Source of the DNA: a bacterium
GTDB taxonomy: Bacteria > Vulcanimicrobiota > CADAWZ01
DNA length: 8,288 nt
Assembly (NCBI GenBank): GCA_024409025.1
Contig: JAKSUM010000043.1
Coordinates: 1 to 8,288 of the forward strand
Direction: 5' to 3'
Shown here in pieces: positions 1-4,805 of the stretch. The notes below the pieces were generated by a model, which was not told the DNA's origin, did no database searches, and worked only from the letters and a program-made list of their open reading frames with translations. Position 1 is the first letter of the stretch; each line of letters starts with the position of its first letter. The position numbers and the translations under genes were made by a program.

Positions 1-103
1 CCCAAATCCACTGATCAAGCATAGAATCGCCGATAACAGCAATCCGTCTCCCGTTAAAAGCCGAGACTATATCCCCTGCTCTTTTTAAATCAATCAAATC
101 CAT
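1..103 (-). CDS. hldE: Heptose-7-phosphate kinase (HldE/RfaE type), N-terminal 34 codons only
   Basis: This is the start of a PfkB/ribokinase-family sugar kinase; the rest lies beyond the left edge of the window. In this family the HldE kinase domain phosphorylates D-glycero-D-manno-heptose 7-phosphate at C1, an early cytoplasmic step towards ADP-heptose for LPS. The visible peptide has a short leader helix and then the first strand motif IAVIGDSMLDQWIW (residues 21-34), matching the family's typical V-x-GD-x-MLD-x-[YW]-x-[WY]-G opening. The ATG at 103-101 lies 8 bases after the stop of the GT4 gene, and a GGAG inside the last codons of that gene (ATGGAGTGA) can serve as its ribosome binding site. 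Context supports the call: heptosyltransferase and GT4 genes lie directly upstream and hldD is nearby. Whether it is a kinase only or a kinase-adenylyltransferase fusion cannot be seen here. Confidence 0.8.
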   Translation of the reverse strand, partial: MDLIDLKRAGDIVSAFNGRRIAVIGDSMLDQWIW

Positions 104-111
104 AAATAAAA

Positions 112-1236
112 TCACTCCATAGTCCTGAAAAGCCTGAAATAGCTCTCAGCAGCTTTCTTCCAGCTGAAATTCTTAACTCTTTTTAACCCTCTTGCCCTCA
201 TCGAAGAAGCAAGATTATTATCTGCAAGGACTTTGCCCAGCTTCTCAGCAAGATCGGAAGGATTTCCAGGTGAAAAAAACACCGGAGCATCGCCGCCAAC
301 TTCTCTAAAAACAGGAATGTCCGAAGCAACAATAGGGCACGCACAGGAAAATGCTTCAAGAACGGGCAGGCCAAACCCTTCATAAAGAGAAGGAAAAACA
401 AATGCAGAGGAAAGACCGTAAAATCTGACAAGCTCCTTATCTCCGACGCTTCCCTGCCATATGATATCATCCTTATGCTTAATTCTGCCCCATATAATCC
501 TCATAGGATCCGAGCCTTGCCTTAAAATTTCAGATGCAAATCTTTCCGTAAAAGAAGGCTCACGCAAAAAAGAGGGCCTGCTCCCTGCCATAAGAAGCTT
601 ATGTGGAATATCAGATCTGCTTTTAAGCCTGTCAAAAGCCATAAGAAGCGTATCCATGCTTTTTCTCTTATCAGGACTTCCGACAAAAAATACATATGGC
701 TTTCCACCGGTATGTCTCTGCAAAAACTCGCTGGCCCGTTCAGGAGATGCCGGACCAAAGCATGAATCATATCCATGATGTATAACCGTAATCCTGTCTT
801 GAGCAACATCCAGAAACGAGGAAATCTCAGATTTGGAAAACTCAGATATGGCAACAATCATGTCTGCGGCAGCGGCAGCCTCCCTAATCCTCTTTCTGTC
901 ATTAAAATTATCCCTTTTATTGGAAGAAAAGAACCTGAACATTGCCACATCATGTATTGTTACAACCCTTTTGCACTTAGGGAAAAAATCAACCCTGTTC
1001 CAAGGAAACCATACAAGATCAAGGCGATCAGCATCTGACACAGGAATAAATTCAAATCTGTCAGCAAAAGGCTTCAGAAGCTTTACAACCCCTTCCCTGT
1101 CCTTCTCATGCAAAGGCATGAGAAAATAGTAATGCTCGCCTGAAAATTCAAGCAGCTGTGTTATCAGAGCCCTTGCGACTCTGCCCATTCCTCTTGAATC
1201 TCTGGCAAGAAACGAAACATCAATTCCGATTTTCAA
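112..1236 (-). CDS. GT4-family glycosyltransferase (LPS core type), TTG start
   Basis: This is a 374-residue GT-B fold, retaining glycosyltransferase of family 4. Such enzymes act on the cytoplasmic face of the inner membrane, moving a sugar from a nucleotide sugar to a lipid-linked acceptor. The N-terminal half has MKIGIDVSFLARDSRGMGRV with the small-residue loop SRGMGR (residues 14-19), then TIHDVAMF (93-100) and SEFSKSEI (131-138). The C-terminal half has YVFFVGSPDKRK (181-192) and the diagnostic E-x7-E motif EGFGLPVLE (E286, E294), which binds the donor. There is a longer loop than usual between LLMAGSR (214-220) and the FVFPSLYEG strand. The start codon is TTG at 1236-1234. It overlaps the TGA stop of the upstream heptosyltransferase by two bases (TTGA) and follows a strong GGAGGTGA. 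The overlap suggests translational coupling. Donor and acceptor sugars cannot be told from sequence. Confidence 0.88.
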   Translation of the reverse strand: MKIGIDVSFLARDSRGMGRVARALITQLLEFSGEHYYFLMPLHEKDREGVVKLLKPFADRFEFIPVSDADRLDLVWFPWNRVDFFPKCKRVVTIHDVAMFRFFSSNKRDNFNDRKRIREAAAAADMIVAISEFSKSEISSFLDVAQDRITVIHHGYDSCFGPASPERASEFLQRHTGGKPYVFFVGSPDKRKSMDTLLMAFDRLKSRSDIPHKLLMAGSRPSFLREPSFTERFASEILRQGSDPMRIIWGRIKHKDDIIWQGSVGDKELVRFYGLSSAFVFPSLYEGFGLPVLEAFSCACPIVASDIPVFREVGGDAPVFFSPGNPSDLAEKLGKVLADNNLASSMRARGLKRVKNFSWKKAAESYFRLFRTME

Positions 1237-2297
1237 TTATTTTCACCTCCGGCAAGTCCGCATAAGAAAGCAAGTCTCTCTGCCGCATAATCAGGATCGA
1301 TGTCATTATAGCATTCAAAGCAGCGGCTGCATTTTTCTTTTATGCAGTTTTTCACAGGACATGATCTTTTTTCCGGAACAACAGCTTCCGCAAGCCTGCC
1401 AAAAGGCTTCCATCTGCTTGGAAAATCGCTCTTGAGAGCAAAAATAGAAACAACGGGAATTCCTGCAAGAGCAGCAATATGTCCAGGACCGGTATCAGGA
1501 GCCACGAATCCGCTAAGGCTCCTCATCATCGAGACAAGATCTGTAAGAGAAGTTTTTCCTGCGGTTATGCAGTGAGGGGAATTCATCATATCCGCAACAC
1601 ATTCAATGACAGGCAGCTCTCTCTCTGAACCGGTAAGGACGACAGTCCCCCCAAGACGCCTGCAAATAGCGTCTCCAAGTGAAGCAAAATATCTGCAAGG
1701 CCACGCATCAGGCGTAACAGCAAGCCCCTTGCATACCTGAAGCCCCCAAAAAGGGCCTTTGCCGCCTGAAATATCCTCGAGCAGTTTTTTCATTCCCTCA
1801 ACGGATCCGTCATCAGGAATTATAATGGGAATCTCAGCCTCAGACGCTTCAGCGCCTATAGCCCTGACATAATCAAGCATAACCTGAGTCCAATGGCTTT
1901 TTAAATCACCATGCTCGGATCTTACAGAAACCTTATGTGAAAACAGGAAGCTGTAGAGCAGTCTTGAGTCCTGCCCCACCCTTACAGGAATTCCTGCCCT
2001 GAAAAGAAGATGGGCCTCAGAGGCCCTGCTCCACAGGGCAATGCCGATATCAAAGCGCCTCTTTTTTACTTCCTTCAGCCAATAGTCAAAATTTTTACCC
2101 CTAAGATCCCCTCCCTCTACAGGAAGGATATCATCAGCAAGAGGACAAAGGCCGACAATAGACTCCATTCCCTTCTTAACCATCATGGTGATACGGCAGC
2201 CCTTATATAGTTCCTTCAAAGGCTTAAGGGCAGCAAGAGAGAGCATAACATCTCCCACTCCTCCTGCAAGAAGAAGAATAAGTATGTTTTTATTCAA
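1233..2297 (-). CDS. GT9-family heptosyltransferase-like protein, TTG start
   Basis: This 354-residue protein belongs to glycosyltransferase family 9 (ADP-heptose:LPS heptosyltransferases such as WaaC, WaaF and WaaQ). These GT-B enzymes add heptose from ADP-heptose to the LPS inner core at the cytoplasmic membrane face. Visible marks are the first strand and glycine loop ILLLAGGVGDVMLSLAALK (residues 7-25), TGSERE (222-227), and the C-domain signature DTGPGHIAALAGIPVVSIF (268-286), whose Asp-Thr-Gly lies in the ADP-heptose pocket in known members. A C-terminal cysteine group (C313, C318, C323, C326, C329) resembles the Cys-rich tail often seen in this family. The start is TTG at 2297-2295 behind GGAGGAG, with only about four bases of spacing. 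No in-frame ATG fits better. A hairpin with a T-run lies just upstream (see 2310-2343). Which heptose it adds cannot be decided. Confidence 0.88.
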   Translation of the reverse strand: MNKNILILLLAGGVGDVMLSLAALKPLKELYKGCRITMMVKKGMESIVGLCPLADDILPVEGGDLRGKNFDYWLKEVKKRRFDIGIALWSRASEAHLLFRAGIPVRVGQDSRLLYSFLFSHKVSVRSEHGDLKSHWTQVMLDYVRAIGAEASEAEIPIIIPDDGSVEGMKKLLEDISGGKGPFWGLQVCKGLAVTPDAWPCRYFASLGDAICRRLGGTVVLTGSERELPVIECVADMMNSPHCITAGKTSLTDLVSMMRSLSGFVAPDTGPGHIAALAGIPVVSIFALKSDFPSRWKPFGRLAEAVVPEKRSCPVKNCIKEKCSRCFECYNDIDPDYAAERLAFLCGLAGGENN

Positions 2298-2309
2298 AAC
2301 TCCTCCGTT

Positions 2310-2343
2310 AAAAAAAGGAGAAAATACTTTCGCATCTTCTCCT
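2310..2343 (-). terminator. Rho-independent terminator or attenuator before the GT9 gene
   Basis: Read on the minus strand, AGGAGAA (2343-2337) pairs perfectly with TTCTCCT (2322-2316), with a 14-base loop, followed directly by a run of seven T (2316-2310). It lies 14 bases after the stop of the 137-aa gene and 12 bases before the GT9 start. It can end the small upstream gene, or act as an attenuator with read-through into the glycosyltransferases. Confidence 0.6.
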
Positions 2344-2357
2344 CATATTCTTATATT

Positions 2358-2771
2358 TTACAAAAAAGGCAGAAAATCTGGAGCCTCTATATCATAACGC
2401 TTTCCATTAACAGTATATATCAGCTGATCAGTAAACCTCTTCCAGCCTTCAGCGGAAACACCGCTTCTTCCGGGCATAAGACCTACATTTGTCTCAATGG
2501 CTATAGCAAAAACCGCCATCTCGACAGAAGTTCCGATATCCTTATGTGTTGTCATCCTAAAGCTGTATGTCCATGAAGGATCAAGAGGGAAATACTGCGG
2601 CGCATTCCAAAACACCTTCTCATAAAAACGCTCCATTTCCGGAGAGTCCTTAGAAAAACATTCAAGAAGGAACGTCTTCCTCTTTGGATCGAAAGATGCC
2701 CTAAACTCAGCATCAGTATCAAGAGCATTTTCGAGAGCAAGAATGCAGTCGCCAATAATAGATTCGTCCAT
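2358..2771 (-). CDS. Hypothetical protein, 137 aa, upstream of the LPS core genes
   Basis: I do not recognise this protein. It is a soluble, acidic and aromatic-rich polypeptide with no signal peptide and no hydrophobic segment long enough for the membrane. It opens with a predicted helix (DESIIGDCILALENALDTD, residues 2-20). A mixed charged and aromatic middle follows (VFWNAPQYFPLDPSWTYSF, 53-71), then a hydrophobic stretch VEMAVFAIAIETNVGL (83-98), and it ends in DIEAPDFLPFL. The ATG is supported by a clear GGAGG six bases upstream. It is the first gene of the minus-strand group, 60 bases before the GT9 start, but a terminator-like hairpin lies between them, so shared transcription is uncertain. 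Its position next to LPS genes is the only hint of a role. Confidence 0.7.
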   Translation of the reverse strand: MDESIIGDCILALENALDTDAEFRASFDPKRKTFLLECFSKDSPEMERFYEKVFWNAPQYFPLDPSWTYSFRMTTHKDIGTSVEMAVFAIAIETNVGLMPGRSGVSAEGWKRFTDQLIYTVNGKRYDIEAPDFLPFL

Positions 2772-2808
2772 AAAAAACCTCCGGAAAAAGCTATGACTTA
2801 GCCCGCCT

Positions 2809-2838
2809 GTTATAGAAAACAGCGGAACTTTATCTTAA
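2809..2838 (-). promoter_or_regulatory. Weak candidate sigma-70 promoter for the 137-aa gene
   Basis: On the minus strand a TATAAC -10-like hexamer (2814-2809) is preceded by TTAAGA (2838-2833) with 18-bp spacing, about 37 bases before the start codon. The -35 match is poor. A perfect 12-base palindrome (CGGCTATAGCCG, 2840-2851) sits just upstream of it and could be an operator or a hairpin. Confidence 0.25.
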
Positions 2839-3017
2839 ACGGCTATAGCCGCAATATTAACAAGCTGTCCCAGCGCATTCCACGGCGCCGCGGCCGGACC
2901 GGATCAATCCGGCATTGCCGCAATTTTAAAACACTCATCTGTCGCAAACAAAGGCAGACGAAATTGAAAAATGCGATATCCAAACGCCTTGTTTAAGACA
3001 TATATCAACCCTCGCAT
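2835..3017 (-). pseudogene. Coding-like but interrupted frame of unknown origin
   Basis: The minus strand has a frame starting at ATG 3017-3015 that reads MRGLIYVLNKAFGYRIF and continues to a TGA at 2906-2904. It then runs on in the same frame through AAPWNALGQLVNIAAIAV to a TAA at 2837-2835. The codons in the second part are GC-rich and look coding, but one in-frame stop and the lack of a good ribosome binding site argue against a live gene. I cannot assign a family. The NKAFGYRIF string faintly recalls TnpB N-termini, which is not enough to name it. It abuts the IS605 relic, so it may be further debris from the same or another element. Confidence 0.2.
2880..2912. repeat. GC-rich island with a short perfect hairpin
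   Basis: Bases 2880-2912 are almost all G and C in otherwise AT-rich intergenic DNA. They contain the overlapping palindromes GGCGCC and CCGCGG and the hairpin CCGGAT-CA-ATCCGG (2899-2912). Only one copy is seen in the window, so a dispersed repeat family is not shown. Confidence 0.4.
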
Positions 3018-3045
3018 TAAGTCTAATTTCCCTACAAAAGCTTTG

Positions 3046-3150
3046 TTGACACTCCCAATAGCTAAAACTGGGGGATTCTCACTTCAACGAAAACAGCATA
3101 CCTATTCCGAAGAATAGTACTGACTTACACTTTCTCCATGAGCATATATT
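3046..3150 (-). ncRNA. omegaRNA-like (TnpB guide RNA) 3' scaffold at the element right end
   Basis: The minus strand from about 3150 to 3046 has the makeup of the TnpB guide RNA (omegaRNA/reRNA), which in this family is transcribed from the 3' end of tnpB through the right end. It has a stem-loop CTATTC-TTCG-GAATAG (3117-3102), whose loop is the highly stable C(UUCG)G form only when read from the minus strand. Next is GAAGTGAGAAT (3085-3075), then CCCAGT/ATTGGG as a hairpin with one G-U pair (3072-3054), then GAGTGTCAA (3054-3046). The bases after TCAA would be the guide: CAAAGCTTTTGTAGGGAAAT (3045-3026). Transcription is not shown and no promoter is evident. The assignment rests on motif order and similarity to known IS605 right ends. 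Confidence 0.5.
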
Positions 3151-3335
3151 TCCGATTGTCCATCGGTATTTTAAACGCTTTCCTGGCATTTAGCCCATCA
3201 GCGTATCTGCCTTATAAAAAAAAGTTTCCCCGCAAATGCCGCCATCTCTGATAATTGAACCTGCATATGCAGGTGGGAATATCCTCTGGCCCCGCATGTT
3301 AAGGATTCCCGCATAAATGCGGGCATTCACACACA
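3125..3335 (-). pseudogene. Remnant of tnpB coding sequence (IS605 OrfB type)
   Basis: Immediately before the omegaRNA-like end the minus strand reads as broken protein. One frame gives PAYAGSIIRDGGICGETFF up to a run of eight T (3223-3216). The other frame picks up as GRYADGLNARKAFKIPMDN and ends KYMLMEKV with TAA at 3127-3125. A single indel in the T-run would join the two. TnpB proteins often have an ACGE/ACGD-like stretch followed by a basic, variable tail running into the right end, and GGICGETFF then RKAFKIPMDN could be that tail. No zinc-finger CxxC pair or RuvC motif survives. The placement is right for tnpB, but the residue evidence is thin. Confidence 0.3.
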
Positions 3336-3391
3336 TGAAGGAGTACAAGTCCCTTAGTAATCTTGTTGGCTCAACATATCACAGGAGATAA
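3335..3391 (+). pseudogene. tnpA: Remnant N-terminus of IS200-type transposase TnpA (Y1)
   Basis: The plus strand starts ATGAAGGAGTACAAGTCCCT and translates as MKEYKSLSNLVGSTYHRR before a TAA. Y1 transposases of the IS200/IS605 group commonly begin (M)KEYKSLSH-x-x-W-x-C-x-YHVVF, so the first eight residues match exactly and a YH pair follows at nearly the right spacing (one codon short). Everything downstream, including the HUH motif and the catalytic tyrosine, is missing. A 7-bp hairpin (CCCGCAT/ATGCGGG, 3308-3323) lies just upstream. Orientation is opposite to the tnpB trace, as in IS605/IS608 divergent elements. The match is short, so chance cannot be excluded. Confidence 0.4.
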
Positions 3392-3411
3392 AGCTAACAC
3401 AGCAGGGAAAC

Positions 3412-3436
3412 GCTTTTCAGGCCATGCCCTGAAAGC
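3412..3436. repeat. Imperfect hairpin with one unpaired base, candidate IS605 left-end hairpin
   Basis: GCTTTTCAGG (3412-3421) pairs with CCTGAAAGC (3428-3436) to give nine base pairs, one unpaired T and a six-base loop. Subterminal hairpins with a single unpaired base are what TnpA of IS200/IS605 elements recognises. A ten-base palindrome GTCATATGAC (3456-3465) lies outside it. The exact element tip is not resolved. Confidence 0.4.
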
Positions 3437-3493
3437 AAAAGCCTGTTTTTTACAAGTCATATGACCTGCGTTTATTTTATTGCTTTAAGGCAT

Positions 3494-3556
3494 ATTTGTC
3501 AAGACCTCAAAAAAAAAACCTATTTTTAAAAAAAATCATAAAAATACTTGACAAAT
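3494..3556. repeat. Perfect 10-bp inverted repeat flanking A-tracts
   Basis: ATTTGTCAAG (3494-3503) is exactly repeated inverted as CTTGACAAAT (3547-3556). Between them lie an A10 run (3509-3518) and a T5A8 run (3524-3535). The right arm overlaps the -35 box of the tRNA promoter. Confidence 0.6.
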
Positions 3557-3576
3557 TGTTAAATATCTGATATATT
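3528..3576 (+). promoter_or_regulatory. Strong stable-RNA promoter with UP-like A-tract, driving the tRNA pair
   Basis: A perfect -35 box TTGACA (3548-3553) is followed after exactly 17 bases by TATATT (3571-3576). The A-rich stretch directly upstream (3528-3546) has the make-up of an UP element, typical of tRNA and rRNA promoters. Transcription would start near 3583, leaving a leader of about 14 bases before the first tRNA. Confidence 0.8.
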
Positions 3577-3596
3577 CTATAAAGTCAAAAGCACAT

Positions 3597-3667
3597 TGCC
3601 GGTTCGTCTAATGGTAGGACAGCGGACTCTGGATCCGTATGTGAGGGTTCAAATCCTTCACCGGCAG
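3597..3667 (+). tRNA. tRNA-Gln (anticodon CUG)
   Basis: A full cloverleaf can be drawn. The acceptor stem is TGCCGGT with ACCGGCA (3597-3603/3660-3666) and the D stem is GTCT with GGAC. The anticodon stem GCGGA/TCCGT carries loop CTCTGGA, with anticodon CTG at 3629-3631. The T stem GAGGG/CCTTC carries loop TTCAAAT, and the discriminator is G3667. CTG reads CAG, so it is glutamine. The 3' CCA is not encoded and must be added by nucleotidyltransferase. It is co-transcribed with the next tRNA, 8 bases downstream. Confidence 0.95.
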
Positions 3668-3675
3668 TCTTAGAC

Positions 3676-3749
3676 GGCCTGTTGGTCTAGCGGTTCAGGA
3701 CGCCGCCCTCTCACGGCGGAAATCAAGGGTTCGAATCCCTTACAGGCTA
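3676..3749 (+). tRNA. tRNA-Glu (anticodon CUC)
   Basis: The acceptor stem is GGCCTGT/ACAGGCT (3676-3682/3742-3748, first pair G-U). The D arm is GTCT/GGAC, and the anticodon stem CCGCC/GGCGG carries loop CTCTCAC with anticodon CTC at 3710-3712. The T stem AAGGG/CCCTT carries loop TTCGAAT, and the discriminator is A3749. CTC reads GAG, so it is glutamate. The sequence follows the usual bacterial tRNA-Glu closely. CCA is not encoded. Confidence 0.95.
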
Positions 3750-3755
3750 TCAATC

Positions 3756-3787
3756 AAGCGGAATACTGGAAAGTTTTCCGCTTTTTT
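3756..3787 (+). terminator. Rho-independent terminator after the tRNA pair
   Basis: AAGCGGAA (3756-3763) pairs perfectly with TTCCGCTT (3776-3783) around a 12-base loop and runs into six T (3782-3787). It lies 6 bases after tRNA-Glu and 27 bases before the hldD start codon. Confidence 0.8.
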
Positions 3788-3814
3788 CATTTCAATAAAA
3801 AGAGGAAGAGCAAC

Positions 3815-4759
3815 ATGTACATAGTTACCGGAGCTGCCGGATTCATTGGAAGCCATATAGTAAAAGAGCTTAACAGCAGAGGAATAAACAGCATCATAGC
3901 CGTCGATTCTCTTGGATCTGATGACAAATTCCTCAATCTCTGCGACTGCACCATATCCGATTATCTTGACGCATCCGAATTCTCAGAGCTTATAAAGTCA
4001 GGAAAGCTCGGCAAAATCGATGCAATATTCCATCAGGGAGCCTGTTCGGACACGACAGAGGCAGACGGAAAATTCATGATGCTGAACAACTTCACATATA
4101 CAAAAAATATAATCAATTTTGCAGCAGCAAAAGAAATCCCGCTTGTATATGCATCAAGCGCGGCAACATACGGCGCCTCGTCAAGCTTCAAAGAAATACC
4201 GGAAAACGAAAAGCCTCTAAATGTATACGGATATTCAAAGCTTGCAGCAGACCAGTATTTAAGAAGCGTAATAGATAAAATAGATTCAACTGTCGTAGGC
4301 CTAAGGTATTTCAACGTATACGGACAGAGAGAGACACATAAAGGCAAAATGGCCTCAATGGTATATCAGCTTTACAGGCAGATCAGGACAACAGGGAAAG
4401 CAAAGCTGTTTGAGGGAACAGAAGGATACGGTCCAGGAGAGCAGCGCAGGGACTTCGTCTATGTAAAAGACGTAGTAAGCGTGAACCTCTTCTTCGGACT
4501 CTCCGATAAAGTCAATAAAGGCATAGTCAACTGCGGAACAGGAAAAAGCCGTTCCTTCAACGACATAGCAAACACACTCATAAATATAAACGGAGCAGGA
4601 GTCATCGAATACGTCCCGATTCCGGAATCAATAAAGAGCAAATATCAGAGCTTTACTCAGGCAGATCTTGAAGGCCTCAGAAGACTCGGGTGCAATATCA
4701 ATTTCCACAAGCTTGAAGAAGGCATTCGCGAATGCTTTGACGAGTGGAATAAAAATTAG
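3815..4759 (+). CDS. hldD: ADP-L-glycero-D-manno-heptose 6-epimerase
   Basis: HldD converts ADP-D-glycero-D-manno-heptose to the L,D form, the last cytoplasmic step in making the heptose donor for the LPS inner core. The 314-residue product has the usual family length. It is an extended short-chain dehydrogenase: the NAD(P)-binding loop is GAAGFIGS (residues 6-13). The HldD hallmark HQGACSDTTE (73-82) follows, then SSAATYG (114-120), the catalytic Y-x3-K pair Y138 and K142 in VYGYSK, and FNVYGQRETHKGKMAS (166-181), whose Lys in HKGKMAS matches the second catalytic base region. RRDFVYVKDV (211-220) is also typical. The ATG has AGAGGAAG about seven bases upstream. There is no room for a promoter between the tRNA terminator and this start, so expression may depend on read-through. 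The stop codon lies inside the 48-bp palindrome downstream. Confidence 0.95.
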   Translation: MYIVTGAAGFIGSHIVKELNSRGINSIIAVDSLGSDDKFLNLCDCTISDYLDASEFSELIKSGKLGKIDAIFHQGACSDTTEADGKFMMLNNFTYTKNIINFAAAKEIPLVYASSAATYGASSSFKEIPENEKPLNVYGYSKLAADQYLRSVIDKIDSTVVGLRYFNVYGQRETHKGKMASMVYQLYRQIRTTGKAKLFEGTEGYGPGEQRRDFVYVKDVVSVNLFFGLSDKVNKGIVNCGTGKSRSFNDIANTLININGAGVIEYVPIPESIKSKYQSFTQADLEGLRRLGCNINFHKLEEGIRECFDEWNKN

Positions 4760-4804
4760 AATAAAAAAAACAGCTTCATGCATGAAGCTGTTTTTTTTAT
4801 TCTA
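4757..4804. terminator. Two-way terminator, perfect 48-bp palindrome
   Basis: The sequence from the hldD stop codon (TAG, 4757-4759) to 4804 is a perfect palindrome with its centre between 4780 and 4781. Its core is CAGCTTCATGCATGAAGCTG flanked by A8 on one side and T8 on the other. It therefore forms a strong hairpin with a U-run from either strand and ends both hldD and the convergent gene whose stop is at 4808-4806. Confidence 0.93.
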
Positions 4805-4805
4805 T

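Larger units (their letters stand above)
3046..3497 (-). mobile_element. Decayed IS200/IS605-group element (IS608-like, divergent layout)
   Basis: Read on the minus strand, several traces fall in the order expected for an IS605/IS608-type element with divergent tnpA and tnpB. First comes a bulged left-end hairpin (3436-3412). Then comes a plus-strand tnpA start pointing at that end (3335 on), then degraded tnpB-like coding (3335-3125). Last is a right end with GAAT, a hairpin and a terminal TCAA (3078-3046). In IS608, as established, the right-end guide GAAT and cleavage tetramer TCAA flank the TnpA hairpin in just this way. No open frame for a full TnpA (about 130-150 aa) or TnpB (about 370-400 aa) remains, so most of both genes is deleted. 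The right end at 3046 is well placed. The left end is uncertain; 3497, next to a minus-strand TTGAC, is only a guess. Confidence 0.6.

Noticed and set aside
3170..3189. Reading RKAFK (minus strand) as a tnpB start codon region, as in typical KAFKYR N-termini
   Set aside because: An ATG at 3189-3187 is nearby and one indel would give KAFKYR. However, the position about 100 bases before the right end and the in-frame tail ending at 3125 fit a C-terminal remnant better. Left as a minor alternative.
3373..3460. Minus-strand 29-codon frame (MTCKKQAFAF...) in the left end of the IS relic
   Set aside because: It spans the left-end hairpin, has no convincing ribosome binding site and ends early, so it is better explained as element end sequence.
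2772..3596. Possible CRISPR array or tandem repeat in the long gene-free stretch
   Set aside because: The palindromes there (CGGCTATAGCCG, CCTGCATATGCAGG, CCCGCAT/ATGCGGG) differ from one another and are not regularly spaced. No direct repeat unit recurs.
4033..4347. Minus-strand open frame inside hldD
   Set aside because: It lies wholly opposite a well-supported hldD with every family motif. No ribosome binding site or recognisable product.
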